A stretch of 64,000 bases of DNA from Aeromicrobium sp. Root495 (GTDB taxonomy: Bacteria > Actinomycetota > Actinomycetes > Propionibacteriales > Nocardioidaceae), in the NCBI RefSeq assembly GCF_001426755.1, contig NZ_LMFJ01000001.1:910734-974733 (forward strand). The letters run 5' to 3'. This document shows positions 1-13,583 of this stretch, piece after piece. A program made the translations under genes and the position numbers. Each line of letters opens with the position of its first letter. The first letter of the stretch is position 1. Below the pieces are notes generated by a model, which saw nothing but the letters and a program-made list of their open reading frames with translations, had not been told where the DNA came from and made no database searches.

Positions 1-2556
<2,556 letters not shown>

Positions 2557-2585
2557 CTTACAAAGATCACGCGCGTCCACTGTGA

Positions 2586-2610
2586 GGTTCCCGAGATATG
2601 ATCGGGAACC
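2586..2610 (+). other. Stem-loop in the 23S-5S spacer
   Basis: A perfect 9-bp stem (GGTTCCCGA with TCGGGAACC) closes a 7-nt loop between the 23S and 5S genes. It lies inside the rRNA transcript, has no following T-run, and is more likely a processing or folding element than a terminator. Function is inferred only from position. Confidence 0.45.
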
Positions 2611-2674
2611 ATGAAGCAGGAGTACTCATGACTCATGAGAACTCTGTGCTCCAAGGTTTTGATATCTCCATAGA

Positions 2675-2791
2675 GTTTCGGCGACCATGGCGAAGGGGAA
2701 ATACCCGGCTACATTCCGAACCCGGAAGTCAAGCCCTTCAGCGCCGATGGTACTGCGTGCGAGAGCGCGTGGGAGAGTAGGACGTCGCCGG
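2675..2791 (+). rRNA. rrf: 5S ribosomal RNA
   Basis: About 117 nt beginning GTTTCGGCGACCATGGCG, with the internal CCCGGCTACATTCCGAACCCGGAAG loop region and closing GACGTCGCCGGAC. The 5' and 3' ends pair as the terminal helix, as expected for actinobacterial 5S rRNA. It sits 118 nt after the 23S gene, as in a normal 16S-23S-5S operon. The ends are accurate to a few bases. Confidence 0.95.
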
Positions 2792-2805
2792 ACAATTTTT
2801 AGCGC

Positions 2806-2831
2806 GAGGCCGCTCCTTCGGGAGCGGCCTC
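2806..2831 (+). terminator. rRNA operon terminator
   Basis: A perfect 11-bp GC-rich stem (GAGGCCGCTCC / GGAGCGGCCTC) with a TTCG tetraloop lies 14 nt after the 5S gene and is preceded by a short T-run. It is the only strong terminator between the rRNA operon and the next protein gene. Confidence 0.85.
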
Positions 2832-2890
2832 GTTGCATTTGCAGCGCTGTGTCGCATGACAGAAGCAGCAGTACAGGACAGGATGGACTC

Positions 2891-3898
2891 ATGGCTGAGT
2901 CAGGACGATCGGGCGGCTCAGGCCGCTCTGACAAGGGCCGCGGACGCGGTCAAGGCGGACCCGGCGGGCAGGGACGCTCCCAGGGACGACCTGGAGAGCG
3001 TGGAACCGGCCGCAGCAGTGATCGCCGGGACGGCGCGCCCGGCGGATCGGACCGTCGCGGCGGCTCCGGAGGATCCGACCGGCGAGGTGGCCCGGGTGGC
3101 CGTGACGGCGGATCCGATCGTCGCGGTGGTCCCCGCTCCGCGGGACCGGCCGGTGCCGGCGGACGAGGACGTCCGGGCGGCCAGCGCCGTGAGCGCGAGC
3201 CCGAGCGCGAGCGCACCGTCGACCAGCAGACGTACGACGGTCCTCCCATCCCGGACGACGTCAGTGCCAAGGATCTCGACCGCGCAGCGCGGCTCCAGCT
3301 GCAGAGCCTTCCGGAGAAGCTTCAGGATCGCGTCGCCCGTCACCTCGTGATGGCCGGCGTCCTCCTGCACGACGACCCCGAGACGGCCTACAAGCACGCC
3401 CTGGCGGCTCGGGCGCGTGCCTCGCGCAACGCCATGATCCGTGAGGCGTGTGGCGAGACCGCGTACGCAGCCGGCAAGTTCGCCGATGCGCTGGCCGAGT
3501 TCCGTGCTGCGCGCCGCATGAACGGTGGACAGTCGTACGCGCCCATGATGGCCGACTGCGAGCGGGCGCTGAAGCGTCCCGAGAAGGCGCTGGCCTACGA
3601 CAAGCCGGAGATCCGGGCCAAGCTCGACGAGATGGGCCAGATCGAGCTCACGATCGTCGTGGCCGGGGCACGCCGCGACCTGGGCCAGGTCGACGCGGCC
3701 CTCCAGCTGCTCGAGACGGAGAACCTGAACTCCAAGTCGCGGGCCGACTGGGTCGCGCGACTTCGCTACGCCTACGCCGACACGCTGCTCGCCGCGGGTC
3801 GCAAGGACGAGGCCGTCGAGTGGTTCCACCGCGTGGTGGCCGTCGACGGCAACGGCATCACCGATGCCGAGGAGCGCCTCAGCACCCTGGACCGCTGA
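2891..3898 (+). CDS. TPR-repeat protein with RGG-rich N-terminus (Rv1691-like)
   Basis: 335 aa from the ATG at 2891; the frame is open upstream, but that part overlaps the 5S gene and terminator. Residues 1 to about 100 are low-complexity Gly/Arg/Ser with repeated DRRGG-type units, resembling RGG RNA-binding tails. Residues from about 125 to the end are helical with tetratricopeptide-like pairs (for example MIREACGETAYAAGKFADAL and a later AYADTLLAAGRKDEAVEWF). Position before the HAD phosphatase and tlyA matches M. tuberculosis Rv1691, a conserved TPR protein of unknown role. RNA binding by the N-terminal tail is inference; no enzymatic motif is visible. Confidence 0.8.
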   Translation: MAESGRSGGSGRSDKGRGRGQGGPGGQGRSQGRPGERGTGRSSDRRDGAPGGSDRRGGSGGSDRRGGPGGRDGGSDRRGGPRSAGPAGAGGRGRPGGQRREREPERERTVDQQTYDGPPIPDDVSAKDLDRAARLQLQSLPEKLQDRVARHLVMAGVLLHDDPETAYKHALAARARASRNAMIREACGETAYAAGKFADALAEFRAARRMNGGQSYAPMMADCERALKRPEKALAYDKPEIRAKLDEMGQIELTIVVAGARRDLGQVDAALQLLETENLNSKSRADWVARLRYAYADTLLAAGRKDEAVEWFHRVVAVDGNGITDAEERLSTLDR

Positions 3899-3993
3899 CC
3901 GGCGGTCCACAGACCGGCGGACCTCGCCGACGTCGTCCACAGACGCGTCGGTGAGGTCTGGCCGGCCCGTCTTCGTGCGCCGAGACTGGCCGG

Positions 3994-4359
3994 ATGACTG
4001 GAACCTCTGCCCTCAACCATGTCCATCTCTCCGGACGCATCTCTGCCGATCCGCAGGTCCTCGCGCTGCCCAGTGGCGACGAGATCGTGACCTTCCGGCT
4101 CGTGGTGGAGCGTGACGCCGCAGCGCGGAAGCGCTCCAAGCAGAGCGTCGACACCATCGAGTGCGTCGCCTGGGCCGCTCGCATCAGGCGATCGGTCGCT
4201 CGACTCCGCGCCGACGAGCAGGTCGAGGTCCAGGGAGCTCTGCGCCGCCGGTTCAGCCGCGGTGGTGCCGGGGTGCAGAGCTTCGCGTCGGTGGAGGTGA
4301 CCTCCGTCGTGGCGCTCGGCCCGGCGGCACCCAAGGAACGTCGCCCAGCCCGGCGATAG
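3994..4359 (+). CDS. Single-stranded DNA-binding protein paralogue
   Basis: 121 aa. It begins with the SSB OB-fold pattern (NHVHLSGRISADPQVLALPSG, then DEIVTFRLVVER, then IECVAWAARIRRSVARL). It is shorter than the principal actinobacterial SSB (usually about 160-200 aa). It ends in a basic tail, KERRPARR, instead of the acidic DDDIPF-type tip that recruits partner proteins. This suggests a specialised or minor SSB rather than the replicative one. It sits 9 nt before the HAD phosphatase gene and is probably cotranscribed with it. Confidence 0.8.
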   Translation: MTGTSALNHVHLSGRISADPQVLALPSGDEIVTFRLVVERDAAARKRSKQSVDTIECVAWAARIRRSVARLRADEQVEVQGALRRRFSRGGAGVQSFASVEVTSVVALGPAAPKERRPARR

Positions 4360-4368
4360 GTTGGGAGC

Positions 4369-5373
4369 ATGGTCCTGGCCTCGTCCGACGTCCCTCTGCA
4401 CAGCCGGCACGACCTGGTGATGCTCGACCTCGACGGCGTGGTCTACGTGGGCCCTGACGCCGTGCCCGGGGCCGCCGAGGCCCTGGAGTCCGTTCGCTCG
4501 GCCGGCACCGCAGTGGCGTACCTGACCAACAACGCAGCCAGGCCCGCCGCCGTGGTGGCCGAGCACCTGCAGTCCCTCGGGATGCCCTTGCGCGAGGTGG
4601 GCGAGGTGATCACCTCGGCCCAGGCCGTCGCGCGGCTCATGGCGCACGACCTCCCGTCCGACTCGGAGGTGCTCCTCGTCGGCGGGGAGGGACTCCGGCT
4701 GCCGCTCGAGGACCTCGGGCTGAGGTGCGTCACGGCCCTCGGCGACGACACCGCGGCCGTCGTCCAGGGATTCAACCCCGACCTCGGCTGGAAGGACCTG
4801 GCTGAGGCCACCTATGCGGTGGCCCGCGGCCTGCCCTGGTATGCCAGCAACACCGACCTCACGGTGCCCACGCCCCGGGGGATCGCTCCGGGCAACGGCT
4901 CCCTCGTGGCCCTCGTGCGCGGGGTCACCGGCCGGGATCCCGTCGTGGCCGGCAAGCCGGAGAAGCCGCTCTTCGAGGAGACGCTCACGCGGACCGGGGC
5001 GGAGCGGCCCCTCATGGTCGGCGACCGGCTCGACACCGACATCGAGGGCGCGAACCGCATCGGTATCCCGTCGCTCGCCGTGCTCACCGGCGTGGACTCG
5101 CTCGCCACGTGGGTGCAGGCGGCCGAGCACCTGCGGCCAGCGTTCGTCTCCACGGACCTCTCCGGCCTGCTCGAGGAGCATCACCCCGTCGAGGTCGCGC
5201 AGACGTCGGCCACCTGCGGCGACGCCGGGGCGCGGCTCCAGGACGGGACGATCACCCTGACGTCGGGGGAGCCCGGCACCACCTCCGCCCTGCGAGCGGT
5301 GCTGGCACTCGCGTGGCACGTGGTCGACGGTGGTGCCGAGGCGCCGGCACTCGATGAGAGGATGACGTCGTGA
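4369..5373 (+). CDS. HAD-superfamily IIA phosphatase (NagD-like, Rv1692-like)
   Basis: 334 aa. The HAD motifs are clear: nucleophile loop MLDLDGVVYVG near residue 20, motif II YLTNNAARP near residue 50, the conserved Lys in GKPEKPLFEE near residue 198, and the metal-binding MVGDRLDTDIEGANRIG near residue 220. This is the NagD/PGP subfamily with a C2 cap. The syntenic M. tuberculosis homologue Rv1692 is described as a glycerol-3-phosphate phosphatase that recycles glycerophospholipid polar heads. The same substrate is likely here but unproven. The last codons overlap the start of the next gene. Confidence 0.85.
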   Translation: MVLASSDVPLHSRHDLVMLDLDGVVYVGPDAVPGAAEALESVRSAGTAVAYLTNNAARPAAVVAEHLQSLGMPLREVGEVITSAQAVARLMAHDLPSDSEVLLVGGEGLRLPLEDLGLRCVTALGDDTAAVVQGFNPDLGWKDLAEATYAVARGLPWYASNTDLTVPTPRGIAPGNGSLVALVRGVTGRDPVVAGKPEKPLFEETLTRTGAERPLMVGDRLDTDIEGANRIGIPSLAVLTGVDSLATWVQAAEHLRPAFVSTDLSGLLEEHHPVEVAQTSATCGDAGARLQDGTITLTSGEPGTTSALRAVLALAWHVVDGGAEAPALDERMTS

Positions 5374-5600
5374 GCGACGACCTCGAGACCGAGAACGCCG
5401 AACGGGCGCGGGACCTGCTGGAGCGGGCCCGCGAGCTCGTCGTCGACCACCCCGAGCTGTCCACGGTGCTGGACCGGCTCGATGCGCTGGGCGACGTCGA
5501 CCTCGCGCGTCATCCCGAGGTCTTCGACGAGGCGCACCAGGCGCTGCGACGGGCGCTCGCCGGCGCCGGCCGCCCCGACACGCCCTTCCCCGGAACATGA
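5370..5600 (+). CDS. Small conserved protein (Rv1693-like)
   Basis: 76 aa from a GTG that overlaps the stop of the HAD gene (GTGA). It is acidic and helical, rich in Glu/Asp/Arg/Leu (LLERARELVVDHPELSTVLD), and has no recognisable catalytic motif. A small gene is found at the same place, between the HAD phosphatase and tlyA, in mycobacteria. Its stop overlaps the tlyA start. Function unknown. Confidence 0.75.
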   Translation: MSDDLETENAERARDLLERARELVVDHPELSTVLDRLDALGDVDLARHPEVFDEAHQALRRALAGAGRPDTPFPGT

Positions 5601-6412
5601 GCCGCCGGGTCCGGCTCGACGCCGAGCTGGTCCGGCGAGGCCTCGCCCGCTCCCGCGAGCACGCCTCCGGCCTGATCCAGGCCGGTCAGGTCAAGGTGGC
5701 CGGGCAGCGAGCGCAGAAACCCGCCACCCAGGTGGGCACCGACCAGGCCATCGTCGTCGACACCACGCAGGACGAGGGGTGGGCCTCCCGCGGCGCCCAC
5801 AAGCTGCTGGGCGCCCTCGGGGTGTTCGAGCCCCTGGGCCTGAGCGTCGTCGAGCGTCGCTGCCTCGACGCCGGCGCCTCCACGGGCGGCTTCACCGACG
5901 TCCTGCTGCGACGAGGTGTCCGTGAGGTCGTGGCCGTCGACGTCGGCTACGGACAGCTCGTGTGGGCCCTGCAGAACGATCCGCGCGTCCACGTGCACGA
6001 CCGCACCAACATCCGCACCGTCGAGACCGAGTCGATCGGTGGTCCGGTGGACGTCGTGGTGTCGGACCTGTCGTTCATCTCCCTTACCGTGGTCATGCCC
6101 GCACTGACGCGCGTCTGCCGAGAGGATGGGGACATCGTGCTCATGATCAAGCCCCAGTTCGAGGTCGGCAAGGACCGGCTCGGCAAGGGTGGTGTCGTGC
6201 GCGACCCGGCCCTGCACGCCGAGACCGTGCACCGCGTGTGCCTCAGCGCCCACGAGCACGGCTGGGGGACCCGCGCCCTGGCGCCCAGCCCCCTGCCCGG
6301 TCCCGCCGGGAACGTGGAGTACTTCTGCTGGCTGCGCACGGACGCACCGGCACCCCTCGAGCAGTCCGCCCTCGACGTCGTGGCGGCCGGACCCCTGGAG
6401 GTCGATGCATGA
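5597..6412 (+). CDS. tlyA: TlyA family rRNA (cytidine-2'-O)-methyltransferase
   Basis: 271 aa, normal TlyA length. Residues 1-60 form an S4 RNA-binding domain (RLDAELVRRGLARSREHA). The rest is an FtsJ/RrmJ-like SAM methyltransferase with the SAM-binding loop DAGASTGGFTDVLL near residue 95 and later VVSDLSFISL and MIKPQFEVGK. TlyA methylates 16S and 23S rRNA cytidines (C1409 and C1920 in E. coli numbering), and its loss gives capreomycin resistance in mycobacteria. Overlaps with both neighbours suggest translational coupling with NAD kinase. Confidence 0.93.
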   Translation: MSRRVRLDAELVRRGLARSREHASGLIQAGQVKVAGQRAQKPATQVGTDQAIVVDTTQDEGWASRGAHKLLGALGVFEPLGLSVVERRCLDAGASTGGFTDVLLRRGVREVVAVDVGYGQLVWALQNDPRVHVHDRTNIRTVETESIGGPVDVVVSDLSFISLTVVMPALTRVCREDGDIVLMIKPQFEVGKDRLGKGGVVRDPALHAETVHRVCLSAHEHGWGTRALAPSPLPGPAGNVEYFCWLRTDAPAPLEQSALDVVAAGPLEVDA

Positions 6413-7326
6413 CCCGTCGGATCCTGCTCATGGTGCACGAGGCGCGCCCCGAGGCGCTCTCGGTCGCCGTCACCGTGGCGCGCGACCTGCGTGCTGCCGG
6501 CCTGGAGATCTCCATCCTCGACACCGAGGCGGCCGCGCTGGCCTCGGTGGGGGTCGAGGACGCGGTCGTCCTGCCCCACGGTGAGGGTGCGGCGGAGGGC
6601 TGCGAGCTCGCCCTCGTCCTCGGGGGAGACGGCACGATCCTGCGCGCCACGGAGGTGTGCCGCGGCACCGGCACCCCCGTCCTCGGCGTGAACCTGGGTC
6701 ACGTCGGGTTCCTCGCCGAGGCCGACGTCGCCGATCTGCACGACGTCGTGCGGGGCATCGTCGAGCGCACCTACAGCGTGGAGGAACGGCTCACCATCGA
6801 CGTCCGCGTGCTCGTGGGCGGGGAGGTGGTGGCCACCAACTGGGCGCTCAACGAGGCCAGCGTGGAGAAGGCGGCCCGCGAGCGGATGCTGGAGCTCGTC
6901 GTCGAGATCGACGACCGTCCGGTCTCGCGCTGGGGCTGCGACGGGCTCGTGTGCGCCACGCCCACCGGCTCCACGGCCTACAACTTCAGCGCCGGCGGTC
7001 CCATCGTGTGGCCCGAGGTCGAGGCCCTGCTGATGGTCCCCATCAGCGCGCACGCCCTGTTCGCCCGGCCCCTCGTGGTCTCGCCCGAGGCGGTGCTCGC
7101 GGTCGAGGTCGTCGGGGAGCGCGCCAACGGTGTCCTGTGGTGCGACGGGCGCCGCGCCGCCGAGCTGCCGGTCGGTGCCCGCGTCGAGGTCCGCCGCGGC
7201 ACCGTGCCGGCCCGGCTGGCACGCCTGCACGACGCTCCGTTCGCCGACCGTCTGGTCCGCAAGTTCGACCTGCCGGTCGAGGGCTGGCGGGGTGCGGCCG
7301 AGCGTCGTCAGCAGGGGGGACTCTGA
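6409..7326 (+). CDS. nadK: NAD kinase
   Basis: 305 aa from the ATG at 6409 that overlaps the tlyA stop; the open frame continues upstream only inside tlyA. It contains the diagnostic GGDGT motif (LVLGGDGTILRATE, near residue 71), NLGHVGFLAE, and the NAD-binding TPTGSTAYNFSAGGPI near residue 187. It phosphorylates NAD to NADP using ATP or polyphosphate. Gene order tlyA-nadK-recN is the classic actinobacterial arrangement (Rv1694-Rv1696). Confidence 0.95.
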   Translation: MTRRILLMVHEARPEALSVAVTVARDLRAAGLEISILDTEAAALASVGVEDAVVLPHGEGAAEGCELALVLGGDGTILRATEVCRGTGTPVLGVNLGHVGFLAEADVADLHDVVRGIVERTYSVEERLTIDVRVLVGGEVVATNWALNEASVEKAARERMLELVVEIDDRPVSRWGCDGLVCATPTGSTAYNFSAGGPIVWPEVEALLMVPISAHALFARPLVVSPEAVLAVEVVGERANGVLWCDGRRAAELPVGARVEVRRGTVPARLARLHDAPFADRLVRKFDLPVEGWRGAAERRQQGGL

Positions 7327-9047
7327 TGTGGCAGTACCTCAGCCTCAGCTCGCTCGGCGTCATCGAGTCGGCCGAGCTGGAGCTCGGCAGCGGCTTCAGC
7401 GTCATCACGGGTGAGACCGGCGCCGGCAAGACGATGGTCGTCACCGCGCTGGGACTGCTGCGCGGCGACCGCGCCGACAGCGGCCTGGTCCGCCGCGGCG
7501 CCTCGTCGGCCCGCGTCGAGGCCACCATCGTGCTCCCGCCGGGGCACGGCGTGGCCGAACGCGTCGAGCAGGCCGGGGGCGAGGTCGAGGACGACGCGCT
7601 CGTGATCGGTCGCACGCTCTCGGCCCAGGGACGTTCCCGTGCGGTCGCGGGAGGCGCCACGGTCCCGGCCGGCCTGCTGGCCCAGGTGACCGACCAGCTG
7701 GTCGCCGTCCACGGGCAGTCCGACCAGCACCGCCTCCACCGCCCGGTGGCCCAGCGTGAGGCGCTCGACCGCTTCGCCGGAGAACCGTTGTCCACCGTGC
7801 TGGAGCGCTACCAGCCCGTCCGGCAGCGCCTCCGATCAGCGCAGTCGCGCCTCGAGGAGCTGCGGACCAACGCTCAGGAGCGCGCCCGCGAGCTCGATCT
7901 CCTGCAGCACGGCCTCACCGAGATCGCGGCCGTCGAGCCCCTCGACGGTGAGGACGAGGCGCTCCGCACCGAGGAGTCGCGCCTGGCGCACGGCGAGTCG
8001 CTCGTGCGTGCCGCCGACGTCGCGCACGCCGCACTCTCGGGAGATCCCGAGGGTGGCCCGGCCCACGACCGCCTGAGCCTCGCCAGCGCCGTGCTCTCGG
8101 ACGTCGCCGGCCACGACCCCACGCTCGACGCCCTGGGCGCCCGGGTGTCCGAGCTGGCGATCCTCGTCGACGACGTCGCCGGGGAGCTGGCCTCCTACGC
8201 CGCCGGTGTCGAGGTGGACCCGGCGCGTCTCAGCACGGTGCAGGACCGCCGGGCCGCGCTCACGGCCCTGCAGCGCAAGTACGGCCCCGAGCTCGCCGAC
8301 GTCCTGCAGTGGGCCGAGAAGGCCGCTGCCCGCGTGGGCGAGATCGACCACGACGACGACGCCATCTCCGGGCTGCAGGCCGAGATCGACGAGCTGCGAC
8401 CCGTGGTGCAGAGCCTCGCCGAGGAGCTCTCCGCGGTGCGCGAGGAGGCGGCCGGTCGGCTCAGCACCCTCGTCAGCGAGGAGCTCACGGCGCTGGCCAT
8501 GCCCTCGGCACGGCTCGAGGTCTCGGTCTCCCGGCGCGAGGGCGCCGAGCCCGCGGCGCACGGCATCGACGACGTCGAGCTGCTCTTCGCCGCCAACAAC
8601 GGCTCCGACCCGCGGCCGCTCTCCAAGGGAGCCAGCGGCGGCGAGCTGTCTCGCCTCATGCTGGCGCTCGAGGTCGTGCTCGCCGACCGCACCACGGTGC
8701 CCACCATGGTGTTCGACGAGGTCGACGCCGGGATCGGTGGCGCGGCTGCCGTCGAGGTCGGGCGTCGCCTCGCCCGCCTGGCCGGATCCGTCCAGGTGCT
8801 GGCCGTGACCCACCTCCCGCAGGTGGCGGCCTTCGCCGACCACCACTTCCACGTGAGCAAGTCCGACGACGGTGCCGTCACCCGCAGCTCGGTCTCCGAG
8901 CTGGTGGGGCAGGACCGTGTCGACGAGCTGGCCCGCATGCTCGCGGGGCTGGAGGAGTCGGCCACCGCCCAGGCCCACGCCCAGGAGCTGCTCGACGTGG
9001 CCCGGTCCGAGCGCTCGGGTCGCCAGGCCCCTCACCCGGCTCCCTGA
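7326..9047 (+). CDS. recN: DNA repair protein RecN
   Basis: 573 aa; the ATG at 7326 shares its A with the NAD kinase stop. It is an SMC-like ATPase with N-terminal Walker A GETGAGKT (near residue 30), a central region rich in Glu, Arg and Ala consistent with coiled coil, a signature region LSKGASGGELSRLMLALE, and Walker B TMVFDEVDAGIGG near residue 462. RecN is recruited to DNA double-strand breaks and supports recombinational repair. Length and motif order are standard. Confidence 0.95.
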   Translation: MWQYLSLSSLGVIESAELELGSGFSVITGETGAGKTMVVTALGLLRGDRADSGLVRRGASSARVEATIVLPPGHGVAERVEQAGGEVEDDALVIGRTLSAQGRSRAVAGGATVPAGLLAQVTDQLVAVHGQSDQHRLHRPVAQREALDRFAGEPLSTVLERYQPVRQRLRSAQSRLEELRTNAQERARELDLLQHGLTEIAAVEPLDGEDEALRTEESRLAHGESLVRAADVAHAALSGDPEGGPAHDRLSLASAVLSDVAGHDPTLDALGARVSELAILVDDVAGELASYAAGVEVDPARLSTVQDRRAALTALQRKYGPELADVLQWAEKAAARVGEIDHDDDAISGLQAEIDELRPVVQSLAEELSAVREEAAGRLSTLVSEELTALAMPSARLEVSVSRREGAEPAAHGIDDVELLFAANNGSDPRPLSKGASGGELSRLMLALEVVLADRTTVPTMVFDEVDAGIGGAAAVEVGRRLARLAGSVQVLAVTHLPQVAAFADHHFHVSKSDDGAVTRSSVSELVGQDRVDELARMLAGLEESATAQAHAQELLDVARSERSGRQAPHPAP

Positions 9048-9108
9048 GCGCCACGCCCGGGCGCGACCTGCACGGATCGGCCAGGTCCGCGTGCCACGAT
9101 GGCTGACG

Positions 9109-10293
9109 ATGTCTCGATGGTCCCGCAGCGCCCGGCGCTCAGCACAAGACGACGCCTCCGGCTTCTCGGCCGTGGTGCGCTTCGCCCGCCCTGGTGACTC
9201 CCAGGCCAAGTCGCTCAAGGCCGGTGAGATCGCCGTCATCGACGCTGCCGACCTCGACCGGTCCCAGGCCGAGGAGCTCGTCCAGCGTCGGGTCCGGGCC
9301 GTCGTCAACGCCTCCGCCTCGTCCTCGGGACGATTCCCCAACCTCGGGCCCCGCGTCCTGGCCGACGCCGGCGTCACGCTCATCGACGCCGTGGGCGACG
9401 GCGTGTGGTCGCGGCTCAAGTCCGGCGACACGGTCCGCGTCGAGGGCAGCCGCATCTTCAAGGACGGTGTCCTCGTGGCGCAGGGCGTGGCGCAGGACGA
9501 CGCCACCGTCACCCAGCAGCTCGGCGCTGCCGAGCAGGGCCTCTCCACGCGGCTCGAGTCGCTCACGGCCAACGCCAGCGACCACCTCGAGCGTGAGCGC
9601 GCCATGCTCCTCGAGGGTGCTCGCGTCCCACGGCTGGCCCGCAGGCTGCGCGGCCGTCCCGTGGTGGTGGTGCAGCGCGCCCACGACTGGCAGCAGGACC
9701 TGCGGGGACTGCGCAAGTGGATCCGCGACCACGACGCCGTGGTCATCGGTGTCAGCGGCGGAGCCGACGCCGCACTCGACCTCGGCCTGAAGCCCGGCGT
9801 GGTGGTGGGCGGGGTCGACGACCTCTCCGACCGGGCGCTGCGCAGCGGCGCCCAGGTGGTCGTCACCACCTCCAGCCCCACGCACGGCGGGCACGAACGC
9901 TTCGAGAAGGCCGGCGTCGACGCCGTCACCTTCGTGGCCACGGGCTCGCCGGGCGACCTCGCGATCCTCCTGGCCGACAGCAACGAGGCACCCGTCATCG
10001 TCGAGGTCGGCGGCGCGCCGAACCTCGTGGCATTCCTCGAGCGCGGCTCCGCCGAGGTGGCCAGCACGTTCGTGACCCGGCTGCGCGCCGGGCGCCGCCT
10101 CGTCGACGCCAAGGCGGTGGGACACCTCGTGGCCACGCCCATGTCGGTGTGGCCCGTGCTCCTGGTGCTCCTGGCCGGCCTCGTGGCCGTCGTCGCCGCC
10201 ATCGCCACCACCCCGGTCGGCCAGGACTGGTGGAACGACCTGTCCGGCCAGCTCTCCGACGCTCGCTCCTGGATCGAAGGACTTCTCCCGTGA
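9109..10293 (+). CDS. steA: SteA-like cytokinetic ring protein (Rv1697-like)
   Basis: 394 aa from the ATG at 9109. It resembles the thiamin-pyrophosphokinase-like fold family including Rv1697 and C. glutamicum SteA. The middle contains VVVVQRAHDWQQDL and AVVIGVSGGADAALDLG, and the C-terminus has one transmembrane helix (WPVLLVLLAGLVAVVAAIA, near residue 345). In C. glutamicum, SteA works with SteB at the division septum in cell-wall remodelling. The next gene (SteB-like) starts within its stop codon, supporting function as a pair. Confidence 0.85.
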   Translation: MSRWSRSARRSAQDDASGFSAVVRFARPGDSQAKSLKAGEIAVIDAADLDRSQAEELVQRRVRAVVNASASSSGRFPNLGPRVLADAGVTLIDAVGDGVWSRLKSGDTVRVEGSRIFKDGVLVAQGVAQDDATVTQQLGAAEQGLSTRLESLTANASDHLERERAMLLEGARVPRLARRLRGRPVVVVQRAHDWQQDLRGLRKWIRDHDAVVIGVSGGADAALDLGLKPGVVVGGVDDLSDRALRSGAQVVVTTSSPTHGGHERFEKAGVDAVTFVATGSPGDLAILLADSNEAPVIVEVGGAPNLVAFLERGSAEVASTFVTRLRAGRRLVDAKAVGHLVATPMSVWPVLLVLLAGLVAVVAAIATTPVGQDWWNDLSGQLSDARSWIEGLLP

Positions 10294-11144
10294 TCAGCTT
10301 CCGCTACCACCTCGTCTCGATCGCCGCCGTGCTGATCGCGCTCGCCGCCGGCGTGGCGCTGGGCGCCGGCCTCCTCGACGACGCCGGGTCCGAGCTGTCC
10401 GGCAGCGACGACAGCACCGACCCGGCCCTGGCCCGGTTCGACGAGGGCTACGCCGCCCGCACCGCTCCCGCGCTCCTGGGCGACAAGCTGGCCAAGCACT
10501 CCGTCGTCGTCCTGACGCTGCCCGGTGCCGACGAGGGCCAGGTGGCCGACGTCGTGGCCGACGTCAAGAAGGCCGGCGGCTCGGTCACCGGGCAGGGCGT
10601 GCTCACCGCCAAGCTCCTCGACCCGGCCAACCGACAGTTCGCCGAGAGCGTGGCTCAGCAGGCCGCCTCCGACGCCGGCGTGACGTTGAGCGGCGAGAGC
10701 TATGCCCAGGTGGGAGAGGCGCTCGGGCGCTCGGTCGCCGGCAAGGTTGACGCCTCGCTCGACGACAAGGCCGCCGCGGTCGACGCCGCCATGGTGGAGG
10801 CCAAGCTCGTGACGTGGAAGAACAAGCCCAGCAAGGCTGCCGACCTCGCCGTCGTGGTGAGCGGCTCCTCGCGGGCCGGGGGGAGCGGACCCGTCCTGGC
10901 GGCCCTCGCCCAGGGGCTCGACGGAGCAGGTGCCGGGACCGTCGTCGCCGGTCCCACCGCCTCGAGCCGTGAGGAGGGCTACGTCGCCGAGGTGCGCGAC
11001 GCCGACTCGCCCGTCTCCACGGTCGACGTCACCGACGCCGCGGCCGGCCCCGTCGTGGTGGCTCTGGCACTCGCCCGCGAGGCGAGCGGCAACAACGGGG
11101 CCTGGGGCACGAGCCGCAGTGCCGACGGCGCCCTTCCCCGCTGA
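10290..11144 (+). CDS. steB: SteB/MctB-like envelope protein
   Basis: 284 aa from a GTG overlapping the steA stop. A single N-terminal membrane anchor (HLVSIAAVLIALAAGVALGA) is followed by a mostly helical extracytoplasmic domain. The syntenic Rv1698 (MctB) has been described as a copper-related outer-membrane protein in M. tuberculosis, while in C. glutamicum the homologue SteB partners SteA at the septum. The septal role is more likely in an organism without a mycomembrane. No catalytic motif seen. Confidence 0.82.
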   Translation: MISFRYHLVSIAAVLIALAAGVALGAGLLDDAGSELSGSDDSTDPALARFDEGYAARTAPALLGDKLAKHSVVVLTLPGADEGQVADVVADVKKAGGSVTGQGVLTAKLLDPANRQFAESVAQQAASDAGVTLSGESYAQVGEALGRSVAGKVDASLDDKAAAVDAAMVEAKLVTWKNKPSKAADLAVVVSGSSRAGGSGPVLAALAQGLDGAGAGTVVAGPTASSREEGYVAEVRDADSPVSTVDVTDAAAGPVVVALALAREASGNNGAWGTSRSADGALPR

Positions 11145-11207
11145 GTCCGCCGAGCACGGTCTCACCCGGCTCCGTCGGGTGACCTCGACGGTCGGTCCCG
11201 TGTGTCG

Positions 11208-13572
<2,365 letters not shown>

Positions 13573-13583
<11 letters not shown>

